A stretch of 64,000 bases of DNA from Verrucomicrobiaceae bacterium. GTDB taxonomy: Bacteria > Verrucomicrobiota > Verrucomicrobiia > Verrucomicrobiales > Verrucomicrobiaceae. This document shows positions 27,901 through 35,481 of this stretch, piece by piece (the stretch's first letter is position 1; each line of letters begins with the position of its first letter). The DNA is taken from contig JABTUN010000001.1 of the NCBI GenBank assembly GCA_015075365.1, positions 1,860,001-1,924,000 on the forward strand, read 5' to 3'. Under the pieces are notes generated by a model. The model searched no databases. It saw nothing but the letters and a program-made list of their open reading frames with translations, and had not been told where the DNA came from. A program made the translations under genes and the position numbers.

Positions 27901-28046
27901 ATGACAGCGTCGATGGCAAAGCACGCTTCTACGGACGTGAAGGCACCGGGCACCTGCGGTTCGCAGGGCCGAATGGCAAACGCACCATTGAGATCCGTGT
28001 CTTTGACCATCAGTGGAAGGGAGGCGCGGCCAAAAATGCGGAGTGA
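24963..28046 (+). CDS. YdbH-like (AsmA-superfamily) envelope-spanning protein
   Basis: A 1027-residue protein with one N-terminal transmembrane helix (WAGIVLLAALIAAAGLSWWAW). The rest is a long beta-rich periplasmic region of repeated strands (for example VVLRDARVQNMRVTATDVRG). The C-terminal part ends with segments such as IDGTISGKVIATGDGDELYQGD and a DYDSVDGKARFYG stretch. This is the layout of AsmA/YdbH/TamB bridge proteins, which carry phospholipids between the inner and outer membrane. The gene overlaps by 11 bp a downstream lipoprotein gene that looks like YnbE fused to YdbL, and that pairing supports the YdbH assignment. The ATG at 24963 was chosen as the start nearest the membrane helix. 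Confidence 0.8.
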   Translation: MTTPEKTPRPRLRWLRWAGIVLLAALIAAAGLSWWAWRQRVMLVNLFLDHTLPEIVIEVREIVLEGSAVRLKDVKAAWRVDGAELARVDEARWQPRWRELRHGALGRVQLEGAVVNADLDRLRGLSAGGESQGGRLWWLEEIELGEMPLILRDSNQPLFAAKVAARLEHVEIGGAAPLMRLLDLHASDVVWRDKPLLADVKLTARSTSAGVEVFSLHAADGAVELGEFLTRSMEPAAAAGTDAWPRQVVLRDARVQNMRVTATDVRGLTGALRFTWQGREMAWERGAAPKLGPQQLDLTELALRPARGDGELTAEAIRIEAESLGDVQRVTLAHPHLRWTQALEDALLPVDPDSSRASGTKSGALFQIGSVSITNGDLAFEATRRLPVSGALKWSAELHGLDIGASGVKSAEKQQIILTEVQTAWGALEPFLKVKSVTAQITPDALLARTWVDELTVEEPRVVLTPENGPWFEKITFPSEPLMTALPLWKRLGFGRLAVNAASVRASVPLAARVELEAALEVLPVEEGAHQLRVARAQAVVPERPGVPLASVRDVTVEARLPQMWQEHRIDRIQARGGHVDVGESLMGLFVTPEAQTAEEKAKSLAARWTARRVEVGGMSVTLEEIAPKFPPVNFSVEFEARDTPLDLEGLAENVEPKQIVLRNLRIPSPFRPLNAVAEMHVIEVTYTLDGLLHRRIDRVEIVSPKLFVGEDMFWYVDNYRKFIQGEPELPDAFVGPVPPPKPKPPGWRVDTLAVTDGRLVVAPKGTPVKGLGEPFPFSFSTKLESGELNAELVIPNEDREIANVKLRFDGLRGKVQFNLPMKDKSNNVIEVFQADRVRWKNLEAENTHLSVTYDRNGIYGSFYARAYEGDVNGAFDIYMDDAYTWDGWIALTKIRSGPVTKALFPEYFLIDGTISGKVIATGDGDELYQGDVEFRNDGRGRFEVSALNDAIRKLPAPRRGDLSEQIQRIGLETLRDFDYDSVDGKARFYGREGTGHLRFAGPNGKRTIEIRVFDHQWKGGAAKNAE

Positions 28047-28644
28047 CGCCTGGCTCATCATCGCCTGCTTGATTGCGCTGCCCGGCTGCCGCACGATGCC
28101 GGAGGTGCCCATCACCACGCCGAAGCCTCTGGAGGTGAACCTCAACATGAGGCTGGATGTGTATCAATACCGTGGTGACGAACCGGCCGACAAGGAGGCC
28201 GGCAAGGCGCTCGCGGAGGCCAACACACGCATGCGCAACCGGATGGCGGAGATCATCAATTACAAGGGCAACGAACTCGTCGGCGAAAATCACCGCGGCC
28301 TGCTAGAAATCCGCCAGGTGCCTGCCGGCAAGTGGGGTGAGGACATGAAAAAGCAGGTGGCCGCCGAAAACGAGGACCGCATGCTCGTCATGGTCCACAA
28401 GGCCAGGGAATCCAAGCGGACGGTCCAGGAGGTGCAGGAGGAGCAGTGGAAACTGCAGATCAACCAGGCGAATCCGAAGGAATGGATCGAGATCCCCGGC
28501 AAAACGCCCGGTACCTTTCAGTGGGCTCGCGCCGGCGATCAGCCAGCCGCGGCCACGCCGGAATCCCCGGCAGCCGGGGGCCAGAACCGGCACCGCCACG
28601 GCCAGGAAAGTCCTCCGTCCGGGGAGGCAAAGCCCGTGCCCTGA
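28036..28644 (+). CDS. Lipoprotein: apparent YnbE-YdbL (DUF1318) fusion
   Basis: A 202-residue lipoprotein. The signal ends in the lipobox LPGC. The following residues (RTMPEVPITTPKPLEVNLNM) closely parallel the mature start of E. coli YnbE, a small outer-membrane lipoprotein. From about residue 60, a segment NYKGNELVGENHRGLLEIR and the later helical and PGKTPGTFQW region resemble DUF1318/YdbL, the periplasmic partner that controls YnbE. The C-terminal 35 residues are low complexity. In E. coli these are two separate genes after ydbH; here they are one polypeptide directly after a YdbH-like gene. The ATG overlaps the upstream gene by 11 bp. Confidence 0.75.
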   Translation: MRSDAWLIIACLIALPGCRTMPEVPITTPKPLEVNLNMRLDVYQYRGDEPADKEAGKALAEANTRMRNRMAEIINYKGNELVGENHRGLLEIRQVPAGKWGEDMKKQVAAENEDRMLVMVHKARESKRTVQEVQEEQWKLQINQANPKEWIEIPGKTPGTFQWARAGDQPAAATPESPAAGGQNRHRHGQESPPSGEAKPVP

Positions 28645-28774
28645 GGCAGTGTCGCAGGGCCGATTGGTTCAGCAGGCAGCCTTGGGAGGGGCTTCCAGCG
28701 GGGCTCTGGCCCGCCATCTGCTGCAACAACCGGACCTTCCTGGTCGTTACTTTCGCACCCCCCAAATTCCCCGC

Positions 28775-30040
28775 ATGAATCGTCGTCATTTCCTTCTCAG
28801 TTCGATTGGCACCACGCTGGCATTGCCGAGCATGTCTTCTCTCATGGCGAAGTCCGTGGGCGGCTCCGTGCAGGCGGCGAAAGGCGCGGGCATGGGCGCT
28901 CGGCGCTTTGTCGCCATCGGCAACCTGCTCGGCTACCAGACGAAGAGCCTGTTTCCGACGACACAGGGCCGGAATTACGAGAAGACGACGCTGCTGGAGC
29001 CAGTGTGGGACATTCGCGACAAGATGACCGTCTTCCGCGGACTCGATCATGGCGTGAAAGGCGGGCACTTCGCGGTGCATTCGTTCCTTTCCGGCGTGCT
29101 GCACTCCGAGGCGCAAAATCGCCCGGATGGCAATGTGACCATCGACCAGTTCCTCGCGGACGAGGTGGGCTTTGAGACGCGGTTTCCTTCGCTCACGGTC
29201 GGTTCGGAGGGCGGCATCCATGGCGGCTGCCAGATCGCGTGGACGAAGTCGGGCGTGCGCGTGCCGCCGGTGACGAATCCGGCCGAGTTGTTCGAGAAAC
29301 TCTTCATCAGCGACTCGCCGGAGCGTCAGGCACGTCGGGCGCAGGAGAACAAGGTGCAGGCCTCCATCCTCGACTCCGTTTTGGACGAGGCGAACCGCCT
29401 TTCCAAGAAGGTGAATCAGGAGGACAAGGCCAAGCTCGACGAATACCTGACCTCCGTGCGCGATGTGGAAAAACGCCTCGAACTGCGCCAGCGCTGGACG
29501 AACCAGCCGAAGCCGAAAGCACCCTTCGACAAGCCCGCGAATCGCAACGCGGTCGAGGATCTGCCGCTGCTGTATGAGCTCATCGCGCTCGCCTTGCAGA
29601 CGGACAGCACGCGCATCGCCACGCTGGAGATCGGCGGCGATTTCATGCCGCAGCATCTCGGCATCAAGAAGGACTGGCACGGCCTTTCCCACCACGGCAA
29701 CGACGAGGAGGCCATCGCGAGCCTCATCACGTTGGAGAAGTATCAGATCGAGCACTTTGGCAAGTTCGTGGCCCGTCTCGCGAAGATGAACGACGGCGAG
29801 CGCTCGCTACTCGACTCGACCACCGTGCTTTTTGGCAGCGGCATGGGCGATGGCAACGTGCACAAGAACACCGACCTGCCCATCCTCCTCGCCGGCGGCG
29901 GCTACAAGCACGGCGAATTCCGCGAAGTCCCGCGCGAAGGCATCAACAAGGTGCCGCTGTGCAATCTCTTCGTCGATATCGCCCAGAAGATGGGCGTCGA
30001 AACCGATTCGTTTGGCAGCAGCACGGGACGCTTTGCTTGA
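28775..30040 (+). CDS. DUF1552 domain secreted protein
   Basis: A 421-residue DUF1552 protein with a Tat-like N-terminus (MNRRHFLLSSIGTTLALP). Family segments include FRGLDHGVKGGHFAVHSFL, the GLSHHGNDEE region and FGSGMGDGNVHKNTDLPI near the C-terminus. Exported; function unknown. Unlike the first pair in this window, it precedes its DUF1592 partner and is separated from it by a 6.9-kb cassette of four foreign-looking genes. The ATG at 28775 directly begins the signal; the frame upstream is not protein-like. Confidence 0.9.
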   Translation: MNRRHFLLSSIGTTLALPSMSSLMAKSVGGSVQAAKGAGMGARRFVAIGNLLGYQTKSLFPTTQGRNYEKTTLLEPVWDIRDKMTVFRGLDHGVKGGHFAVHSFLSGVLHSEAQNRPDGNVTIDQFLADEVGFETRFPSLTVGSEGGIHGGCQIAWTKSGVRVPPVTNPAELFEKLFISDSPERQARRAQENKVQASILDSVLDEANRLSKKVNQEDKAKLDEYLTSVRDVEKRLELRQRWTNQPKPKAPFDKPANRNAVEDLPLLYELIALALQTDSTRIATLEIGGDFMPQHLGIKKDWHGLSHHGNDEEAIASLITLEKYQIEHFGKFVARLAKMNDGERSLLDSTTVLFGSGMGDGNVHKNTDLPILLAGGGYKHGEFREVPREGINKVPLCNLFVDIAQKMGVETDSFGSSTGRFA

Positions 30041-30095
30041 TAGGGGCGGTGTCAGCCGCTGTTTGACAGTAAAAGGGAGTGCCTCACCTTCGAGC

Positions 30096-31892
30096 ATGAA
30101 GACAACGCTCCAACCCTATTCTTGGATCCTGACCGCACTGTTTGCTCTGACGATCTCCGCAACAGGTCAGAGCAAGGACTCATCGCAACTGGATGAGGAA
30201 GTGGTAAGCGAACTGCGTGACACAGGCCACTGGTCGATCAAGGCAGCAGAACTTTATTGGGTGGTGAACGGGAAGCGTATCGAAGCGACCCATTCTGTAG
30301 CTCCTGAAATTCTCGAAAAGGAACTTCGCCTTCTTTGCGCCCTTCAACCCGAAGGCAAAGTCGTCCGAATCTTGGAAAACCATCCAGAATCATCGGGTTT
30401 GCTGCTTCTGGCAACCGAGCCGGCGGACGTTGCGACGATAATCATGGATGCCGCAGCAAGTGACCAAGAAACCTTGCTTGCCTCATATTGGCACTGCACC
30501 AACGGCACTGCTGTCCGGCAATGGACAGACGTAGCGCGCCGACACCGAGGCCTTATCGCGTTTTTTCAGCAAAAATGCGGGGCCGTTCCCTATCAAAGCA
30601 TTTTTGCATACCAAGAGAACATGCGAGTCGCAGAGGCTCGCGAAATTTACGCTCAATGGCTTGAAGATGTTCTTGCGCCAGCCGTGCTGTCGCAGTCCGA
30701 TGAAACGCTCGGCTCACGGCTTCATTTTGTCACGACATCAGGCGGTTCACTTCGCCGCCTACTTGAAGGTGATCCCGCCTTCCGAAAGGTGTTCGCCGCT
30801 GAGGTCTGGCCTCGATTTCGAGAGGCAATGGTCCACCTGTGCCAGAACAACCCGGCACAGGAAGATGTTTTTTATCTGTGCGGAGGCGAGCCGCTGGTGT
30901 GGGAGTTTTTTCAGCGTGAGGATGCCACCCGGCTATTTAAGCAGGTCGGCATGGAGGCGGTCATCCTGCTCTGCGGACCGGATGCCTTACACATGGATGT
31001 GCGATCTGCGGTAGCAGCTATGTGGGCGCAGGGTATTCTGGATCTACCTCAAGCCATCCAGCGTTACCAGAAGGATCCGCATTTTCGCGAACTCGTTAGC
31101 ATGTTGAGTGCTTCCAGTGATTGGCCGCTTCTCAACGGAGTATGCAAAAAGCTCAATGACTCGGAAGCCTCATGGACCAGTGACGCAGCTTACCTGTCCA
31201 GACTCAGCAAAAGAGCTCTTGAGAAAGAAGTTCATGCCGTTGAACCCTCAAGTATTCCTGGAGCAGCCTTGTTCAGCTTGGCAGGGCGATTCCTCGATGG
31301 ACGTCGAGTGGGATTCCAAGAGGTGTTCGGAGCGGGCATGGATGTGTTTGATCTGGCCTCGGTCGCCGCGACTGGCGGGGGATTGCTTGTAGCAAAGAAG
31401 GCGCTCCAGCAAACTCTCAAATCTGGAGTCAAAGAAGGCATGGAAAAGCTGACAGGACGTACCATCAAAGAACTTGGGAAAGACGCTCCTAAAGCCGAGT
31501 GGAGTCAAGCGCTGGCGAAGAAGGCAATGGCACAACTGCCGGGAAGCATCCAAAAGACGATGGTCAAAGGAGGTTTGGTGGACATTACCAGTCCCATCAA
31601 AGCAGGTTTTGATCTTTCTCGTCGCTTGGGCTTGGGGCTGGAGCCGTTCAAGAAGGTCAGCGGATTGGACGCCAGGGTCTTCATGCGCCGGGATGGCCGG
31701 GTGTTCATCAACTTTGCTGGCGCACTAACGCAGCCCAGCCCGGCTGCCAGTTTTCTTACACGCACGATCGAGAATGCCGGACTGAGCTCCGAACCTGCCA
31801 AGGATGCAGCCGGAGAAGCGGGCAGGGCACTGCTCGAATGGAAAGAGAACATCTCTGCCTGGTGGAGTGGCCTCGCTACTGGTCAAATCTAA
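30096..31892 (+). CDS. Unknown secreted protein, first gene of GTPase cassette
   Basis: A 598-residue protein that I do not recognise. It begins with a Sec signal (hydrophobic to about residue 25, ending near ATGQSKDSS). Residues 30-400 are mixed helix/strand, with features such as VVRILENHPESSGLLLLA and ASYWHCTNGTAVRQWTDVARRH. A Gly/Ala-rich hydrophobic stretch (MDVFDLASVAATGGGLLVAKKA) lies near residue 420 and may enter a membrane. It is followed by a basic helical part and a C-terminal VSGLDARVFMRRDGRVFINFAG. It is the first of four closely spaced same-strand genes (gaps 17, 26 and 9 bp). Lower GC than the flanking DUF genes suggests acquisition. Confidence 0.7.
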   Translation: MKTTLQPYSWILTALFALTISATGQSKDSSQLDEEVVSELRDTGHWSIKAAELYWVVNGKRIEATHSVAPEILEKELRLLCALQPEGKVVRILENHPESSGLLLLATEPADVATIIMDAAASDQETLLASYWHCTNGTAVRQWTDVARRHRGLIAFFQQKCGAVPYQSIFAYQENMRVAEAREIYAQWLEDVLAPAVLSQSDETLGSRLHFVTTSGGSLRRLLEGDPAFRKVFAAEVWPRFREAMVHLCQNNPAQEDVFYLCGGEPLVWEFFQREDATRLFKQVGMEAVILLCGPDALHMDVRSAVAAMWAQGILDLPQAIQRYQKDPHFRELVSMLSASSDWPLLNGVCKKLNDSEASWTSDAAYLSRLSKRALEKEVHAVEPSSIPGAALFSLAGRFLDGRRVGFQEVFGAGMDVFDLASVAATGGGLLVAKKALQQTLKSGVKEGMEKLTGRTIKELGKDAPKAEWSQALAKKAMAQLPGSIQKTMVKGGLVDITSPIKAGFDLSRRLGLGLEPFKKVSGLDARVFMRRDGRVFINFAGALTQPSPAASFLTRTIENAGLSSEPAKDAAGEAGRALLEWKENISAWWSGLATGQI

Positions 31893-31909
31893 CCTCTCCC
31901 TCCTGCATC

Positions 31910-32902
31910 ATGACCGCTGTTCAACCTTCTCATCTGAAACGTAGCTTGCCTGTTCCTTCGTGGGTGATCGTTTGCCTTCTCATGTTCATGCACAGTTCGC
32001 CAGCCGCACAGGCAGCCAACTGGTCGCGTCTGCTGGATGAGTTTGCTGGCACCAGCAAGGCTGCCAAGGGAACCGCCGAATCGGCAGAAGATGCCGTCAA
32101 GATTGCTCGCCGGAGTTCCGCTGCAACTGAAGCTGCTGCACGGGAGGCCCGGTATATGGGCGTTGATGTCACTAACAAGCCGCTGCTGCGTCAGGCATTG
32201 ACCAAAACGTTACGTCAGCAAGGTGGCGATCCTGCGGCGCTTCGTTTTGTGGATGACCTCGCAGATGCAGATGTTGACGTTGCGGTGGTTTTCCTTCGCG
32301 GCGGTCGTCGCTTGAAGGAAACAGTGCCGGATATTGCCTCCCGTGCGCGTATTACCCAGCAAGGAGGGGCTTCCGCTCTCGCATCACTTGGTTTGCGCGA
32401 TTCGGTGCTGGCAGAGGATTTCCTGAAACTCGATGCACTTGCGATGGCTGGTAAAGTCCCCGCGCAGATCGCGGGGAAATCCACCCTTGCGAGGCTTGGT
32501 GAGCTTTTCTCCGATGGTTCGGATCGCTTTGCCACTTTCTACAGCAACTACATCCGGGGCAATGAGGGCAAATGGATCGTTGGAGGTGCGCTGGCTTGGT
32601 GGTTGACCGATCCTGATTCGTTTCAAGACGCCACCGGCAGACTCACGGAAGCCGGGCTTCAAAAAGCTACCGAATTGGGTGGTGAAGTCTTGGCCGCAGC
32701 GCTTCGCGGGATTGCGGATGGTGGTAAAGAGGCGGGTAAAAAAATCGTCACAGCCACAGCCGAAGGTTTTTTGGCAGGCCCCTATGCTTGGGCAGCGTGG
32801 CTCGCATTACTGGTGTTTCTTTATCTCGCTGGCCTTGCGCTGCCAATCACACGGCACATTTTCCTAAAGCCAGTCAAAGCCCTCTTTCGCCCTCGTGCGT
32901 GA
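31910..32902 (+). CDS. Unknown membrane-anchored protein, second gene of GTPase cassette
   Basis: A 330-residue protein of no recognised family. It has an N-terminal signal segment (SWVIVCLLMFMHSSPAAQA) with the mature part starting near NWSRLLDEF. A long Ala/Arg-rich helical region with coiled-coil character follows (TSKAAKGTAESAEDAVKIA), then a VDDLADADVDVAVVFLRGG segment. A strong transmembrane helix lies near the end (AAWLALLVFLYLAGLALPI), with a short basic tail. Most of the protein would therefore be periplasmic with the tail in the cytoplasm. It may link the periplasmic first protein to the cytoplasmic GTPase; that is an inference from topology and order. Confidence 0.7.
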   Translation: MTAVQPSHLKRSLPVPSWVIVCLLMFMHSSPAAQAANWSRLLDEFAGTSKAAKGTAESAEDAVKIARRSSAATEAAAREARYMGVDVTNKPLLRQALTKTLRQQGGDPAALRFVDDLADADVDVAVVFLRGGRRLKETVPDIASRARITQQGGASALASLGLRDSVLAEDFLKLDALAMAGKVPAQIAGKSTLARLGELFSDGSDRFATFYSNYIRGNEGKWIVGGALAWWLTDPDSFQDATGRLTEAGLQKATELGGEVLAAALRGIADGGKEAGKKIVTATAEGFLAGPYAWAAWLALLVFLYLAGLALPITRHIFLKPVKALFRPRA

Positions 32903-32928
32903 GCAGATCAAAATTATCGTCGCTTCTC

Positions 32929-35472
32929 ATGAGCCAACCTACGCCTCCACCTTTGCCAACCGCTCCGGCTGCACCTCCCACAGCCTCAGCAGGAATAACC
33001 AAAATCAAGGATGGCAAACCGCACTACTACAGATTGGGAATTGTTGGATCAAAGGCGTCTGGCAAAACGTGCTTGCTGGCAGCACTGTCCATGGCTCGCA
33101 CGCCTAACCCATTGGGCTGCACTGCTGTCAGGCTGGCTTTGGAAAAGAATGCCGCCGCTTCTTTTCGCGATGGGGACGAATGGATCAATTCGGCAGTTCA
33201 AGCCCTAGCTCGTGGAGAGTGGCCCGACCCAACGCCGAACGAAGATCGTCGTCGTTCCCTCCGCTTTCGCTTCACCGATGGCAAGACCCGTCAGAAATAC
33301 GTCGAGTTGTTCGATTATTCTGGAGAATTGCTGAACCCGGCAGCCGCTGACTCTGTTCTTGCAGAGAGACTGCGCGGTACGCTCCGCGAAGTGGATGGGC
33401 TGCTGGTGCTCGCTGAGCATCCATCTTCAGAACAGGACGCCAAGCGGTTAGAACATGATCTCAACGGCCTGCTGCGAGTATTCTCACTTCTCAACGATGA
33501 GCGCCGCCGACAGCCCGGCAGAGCGGACAGACAGGTGCCCATCGCTTTACTCGTGAACAAGTGGGACCGCTCCCCTCACTTTGACCCTGCATTGAGCTTC
33601 GCGTGCCAGATGACTGTGTTGGCGGAAAAATTTCTCAAACAAACCCCGCCACCCTTTCATCAGACGGTTGCCAACACGCTGCGTCCCGCAGCGGATGAAT
33701 GCTTCAAGGTCTTTCCCGTCTCCGCAATTCGACCCACGCGGCAAGAAGATGGATCAGAGGTGCCCCCAACAGGTGGAGCACTTCACTCCATGGGGGTTGA
33801 AGACCCATTTCTCTGGCTGATCGAATGCGTGGATGACCGGGCATTAAAACAGCAGCGGCAGCATCTTTTCCGTCTCGCCAGTTGGTGGATGCCGCCTCTG
33901 CCTTCTTTTCTGCTCCAGAGCGATTTCAAGGCGGTAAAATCACGATTTGAATCACACACTCCCGAAGGCCGAAGGGCTGCATGCCTATCTTGGTGGGCGC
34001 GGTTGCTGACCTTGCGTCAGTTGGCGCTCTGGCTTGGATTTGTGATGGCTGTCGAATGTGGAATCGATTTCTGGCAGCACCGGACCGCCCTCTCTCAAAT
34101 CGAAAGTTCAGTGGAACAGGACGGGTGGCAGAAAGGCGTCGCGTGGCTCAGAGGCTACGGTGAATCAAGCCCTTTCCGTCACACTCTGTATGATTATCGG
34201 CTGCCCAAACGCGAGGCTTTGGAGAAAGCCAATGAGGTCGTCTCACAGAAAGATCATGATGCTTTTGAACTCATCAAGCGGTTGATGAGCGAGACAAAAC
34301 TGCAGGATGCCGGCGAATTGGCAAGACAGCAGTTGTCCAAGTTCCCTAACTCGCGTCTTGCTGATCAGCGAAAGGCTGTAATTGCCGAAGTTGAGCGACT
34401 GCGAGTAGAACAAGAGTTCGAGAAGCAACTCAACAAATGGAGAGACCGTCTAGTTGATTTGTCCGCCAAACAGAGTGAGACGAAAGAGCGCATTGACGGC
34501 ATTCTTCAGGAGATTCGTACACTTGAAGCGGAAATTCGGGATGCTGCCAATGTTCCGCTACAAGGCACACTTCGGGAACAATGGAGCGCATTGCTGGCGT
34601 CTGTTAATCCTGTCCGCCTAAAGTGGGCAGAACGTCTTGGCAGCGCCACAGCGAAGGACAAAATTAAGCAAGCTCTCGATGCAGGAAACTACCTAGACGC
34701 TGCGGATTTGCTGGCCGTTGAGCCAAGCGCTCACCCAGAACTTCTGAATCAGTTCCAACTCAGTCTGCCATCATGGCTGCGCGAAAAAATCGGCACACTG
34801 TCCGAACAGGGAGCAAAATGGGCTGTAGCAGTCGAGGAAGCTGAGAAGTATCTCCAACCCTCTAGGAGGCCCGTTTTAACACCAGTCATGCAGACTGCTA
34901 TTGAGGAGATCATGCTGGGCACCAAACGACAGGGCGACAGCTACCTCTATGAACTAGCGCTTAAAGAGAGAAACAATGCGTCACTGGATCAATACCTTTC
35001 GAGCGCCCCACTCAAGTCCATGGCTGTGGAGGTTTCTGCATACAGACAATGGCTGGAGGATCGTCAGAAACCGAGAGCTATGACTTTTCGTCTTATGAAG
35101 ATCGAATGGCACTCAAGCCAGAAAGCAGGCTGGACTGACAAAACCAAGATCAAATTATTTGTGAATGGGCAGGGGGATTCACGAAACGCGGACGAAGAAA
35201 AATATTGGAGAGAAGGAACGACAGCCATCTCTGGCGGGTTGCGTTCAGTCGAGCTTAGCGGCTTGTCACAGGCTGAAACGGTGAAATTGAACTTCCAGAC
35301 ATGGAACGTCTGGTGGGGTGATACGAGTAAGAGTTCACTCGACCAAGAGCGTTCGGCAGAAGACTGGGTGAAAAATCCCCATGTTGGTGATTCAGCAGGA
35401 AACACGCTCGAAATTCATGTGGACGGCGTGCTTCCCGAACCTCACCTCCCTGCATGGCATCTGCCTCAGTAA
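32929..35472 (+). CDS. Membrane-associated TRAFAC-type GTPase with coiled-coil C-terminus
   Basis: An 847-residue protein. After a Pro-rich tail (residues 1-20) comes a GTPase domain: P-loop GSKASGKT (40-47), G3 DYSG (129-132) and base-recognition NKWD (210-213) after IALLV. Around residues 345-370 a hydrophobic segment (LRQLALWLGFVMAVECGIDFW) may be membrane-embedded. It is followed by a long coiled coil (for example VEQEFEKQLNKWRDRLVDLS type helices) and a C-terminal beta domain with WKNPHVGDSAGNTLEIHVDG-like sequence. The layout resembles GTPases of predicted prokaryotic conflict systems (the double-GTPase group of Aravind and colleagues), but I cannot place it in a named family. It is the likely energy or signalling component of the four-gene set. 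Confidence 0.8.
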   Translation: MSQPTPPPLPTAPAAPPTASAGITKIKDGKPHYYRLGIVGSKASGKTCLLAALSMARTPNPLGCTAVRLALEKNAAASFRDGDEWINSAVQALARGEWPDPTPNEDRRRSLRFRFTDGKTRQKYVELFDYSGELLNPAAADSVLAERLRGTLREVDGLLVLAEHPSSEQDAKRLEHDLNGLLRVFSLLNDERRRQPGRADRQVPIALLVNKWDRSPHFDPALSFACQMTVLAEKFLKQTPPPFHQTVANTLRPAADECFKVFPVSAIRPTRQEDGSEVPPTGGALHSMGVEDPFLWLIECVDDRALKQQRQHLFRLASWWMPPLPSFLLQSDFKAVKSRFESHTPEGRRAACLSWWARLLTLRQLALWLGFVMAVECGIDFWQHRTALSQIESSVEQDGWQKGVAWLRGYGESSPFRHTLYDYRLPKREALEKANEVVSQKDHDAFELIKRLMSETKLQDAGELARQQLSKFPNSRLADQRKAVIAEVERLRVEQEFEKQLNKWRDRLVDLSAKQSETKERIDGILQEIRTLEAEIRDAANVPLQGTLREQWSALLASVNPVRLKWAERLGSATAKDKIKQALDAGNYLDAADLLAVEPSAHPELLNQFQLSLPSWLREKIGTLSEQGAKWAVAVEEAEKYLQPSRRPVLTPVMQTAIEEIMLGTKRQGDSYLYELALKERNNASLDQYLSSAPLKSMAVEVSAYRQWLEDRQKPRAMTFRLMKIEWHSSQKAGWTDKTKIKLFVNGQGDSRNADEEKYWREGTTAISGGLRSVELSGLSQAETVKLNFQTWNVWWGDTSKSSLDQERSAEDWVKNPHVGDSAGNTLEIHVDGVLPEPHLPAWHLPQ

Positions 35473-35481
35473 ATCGCCGAA

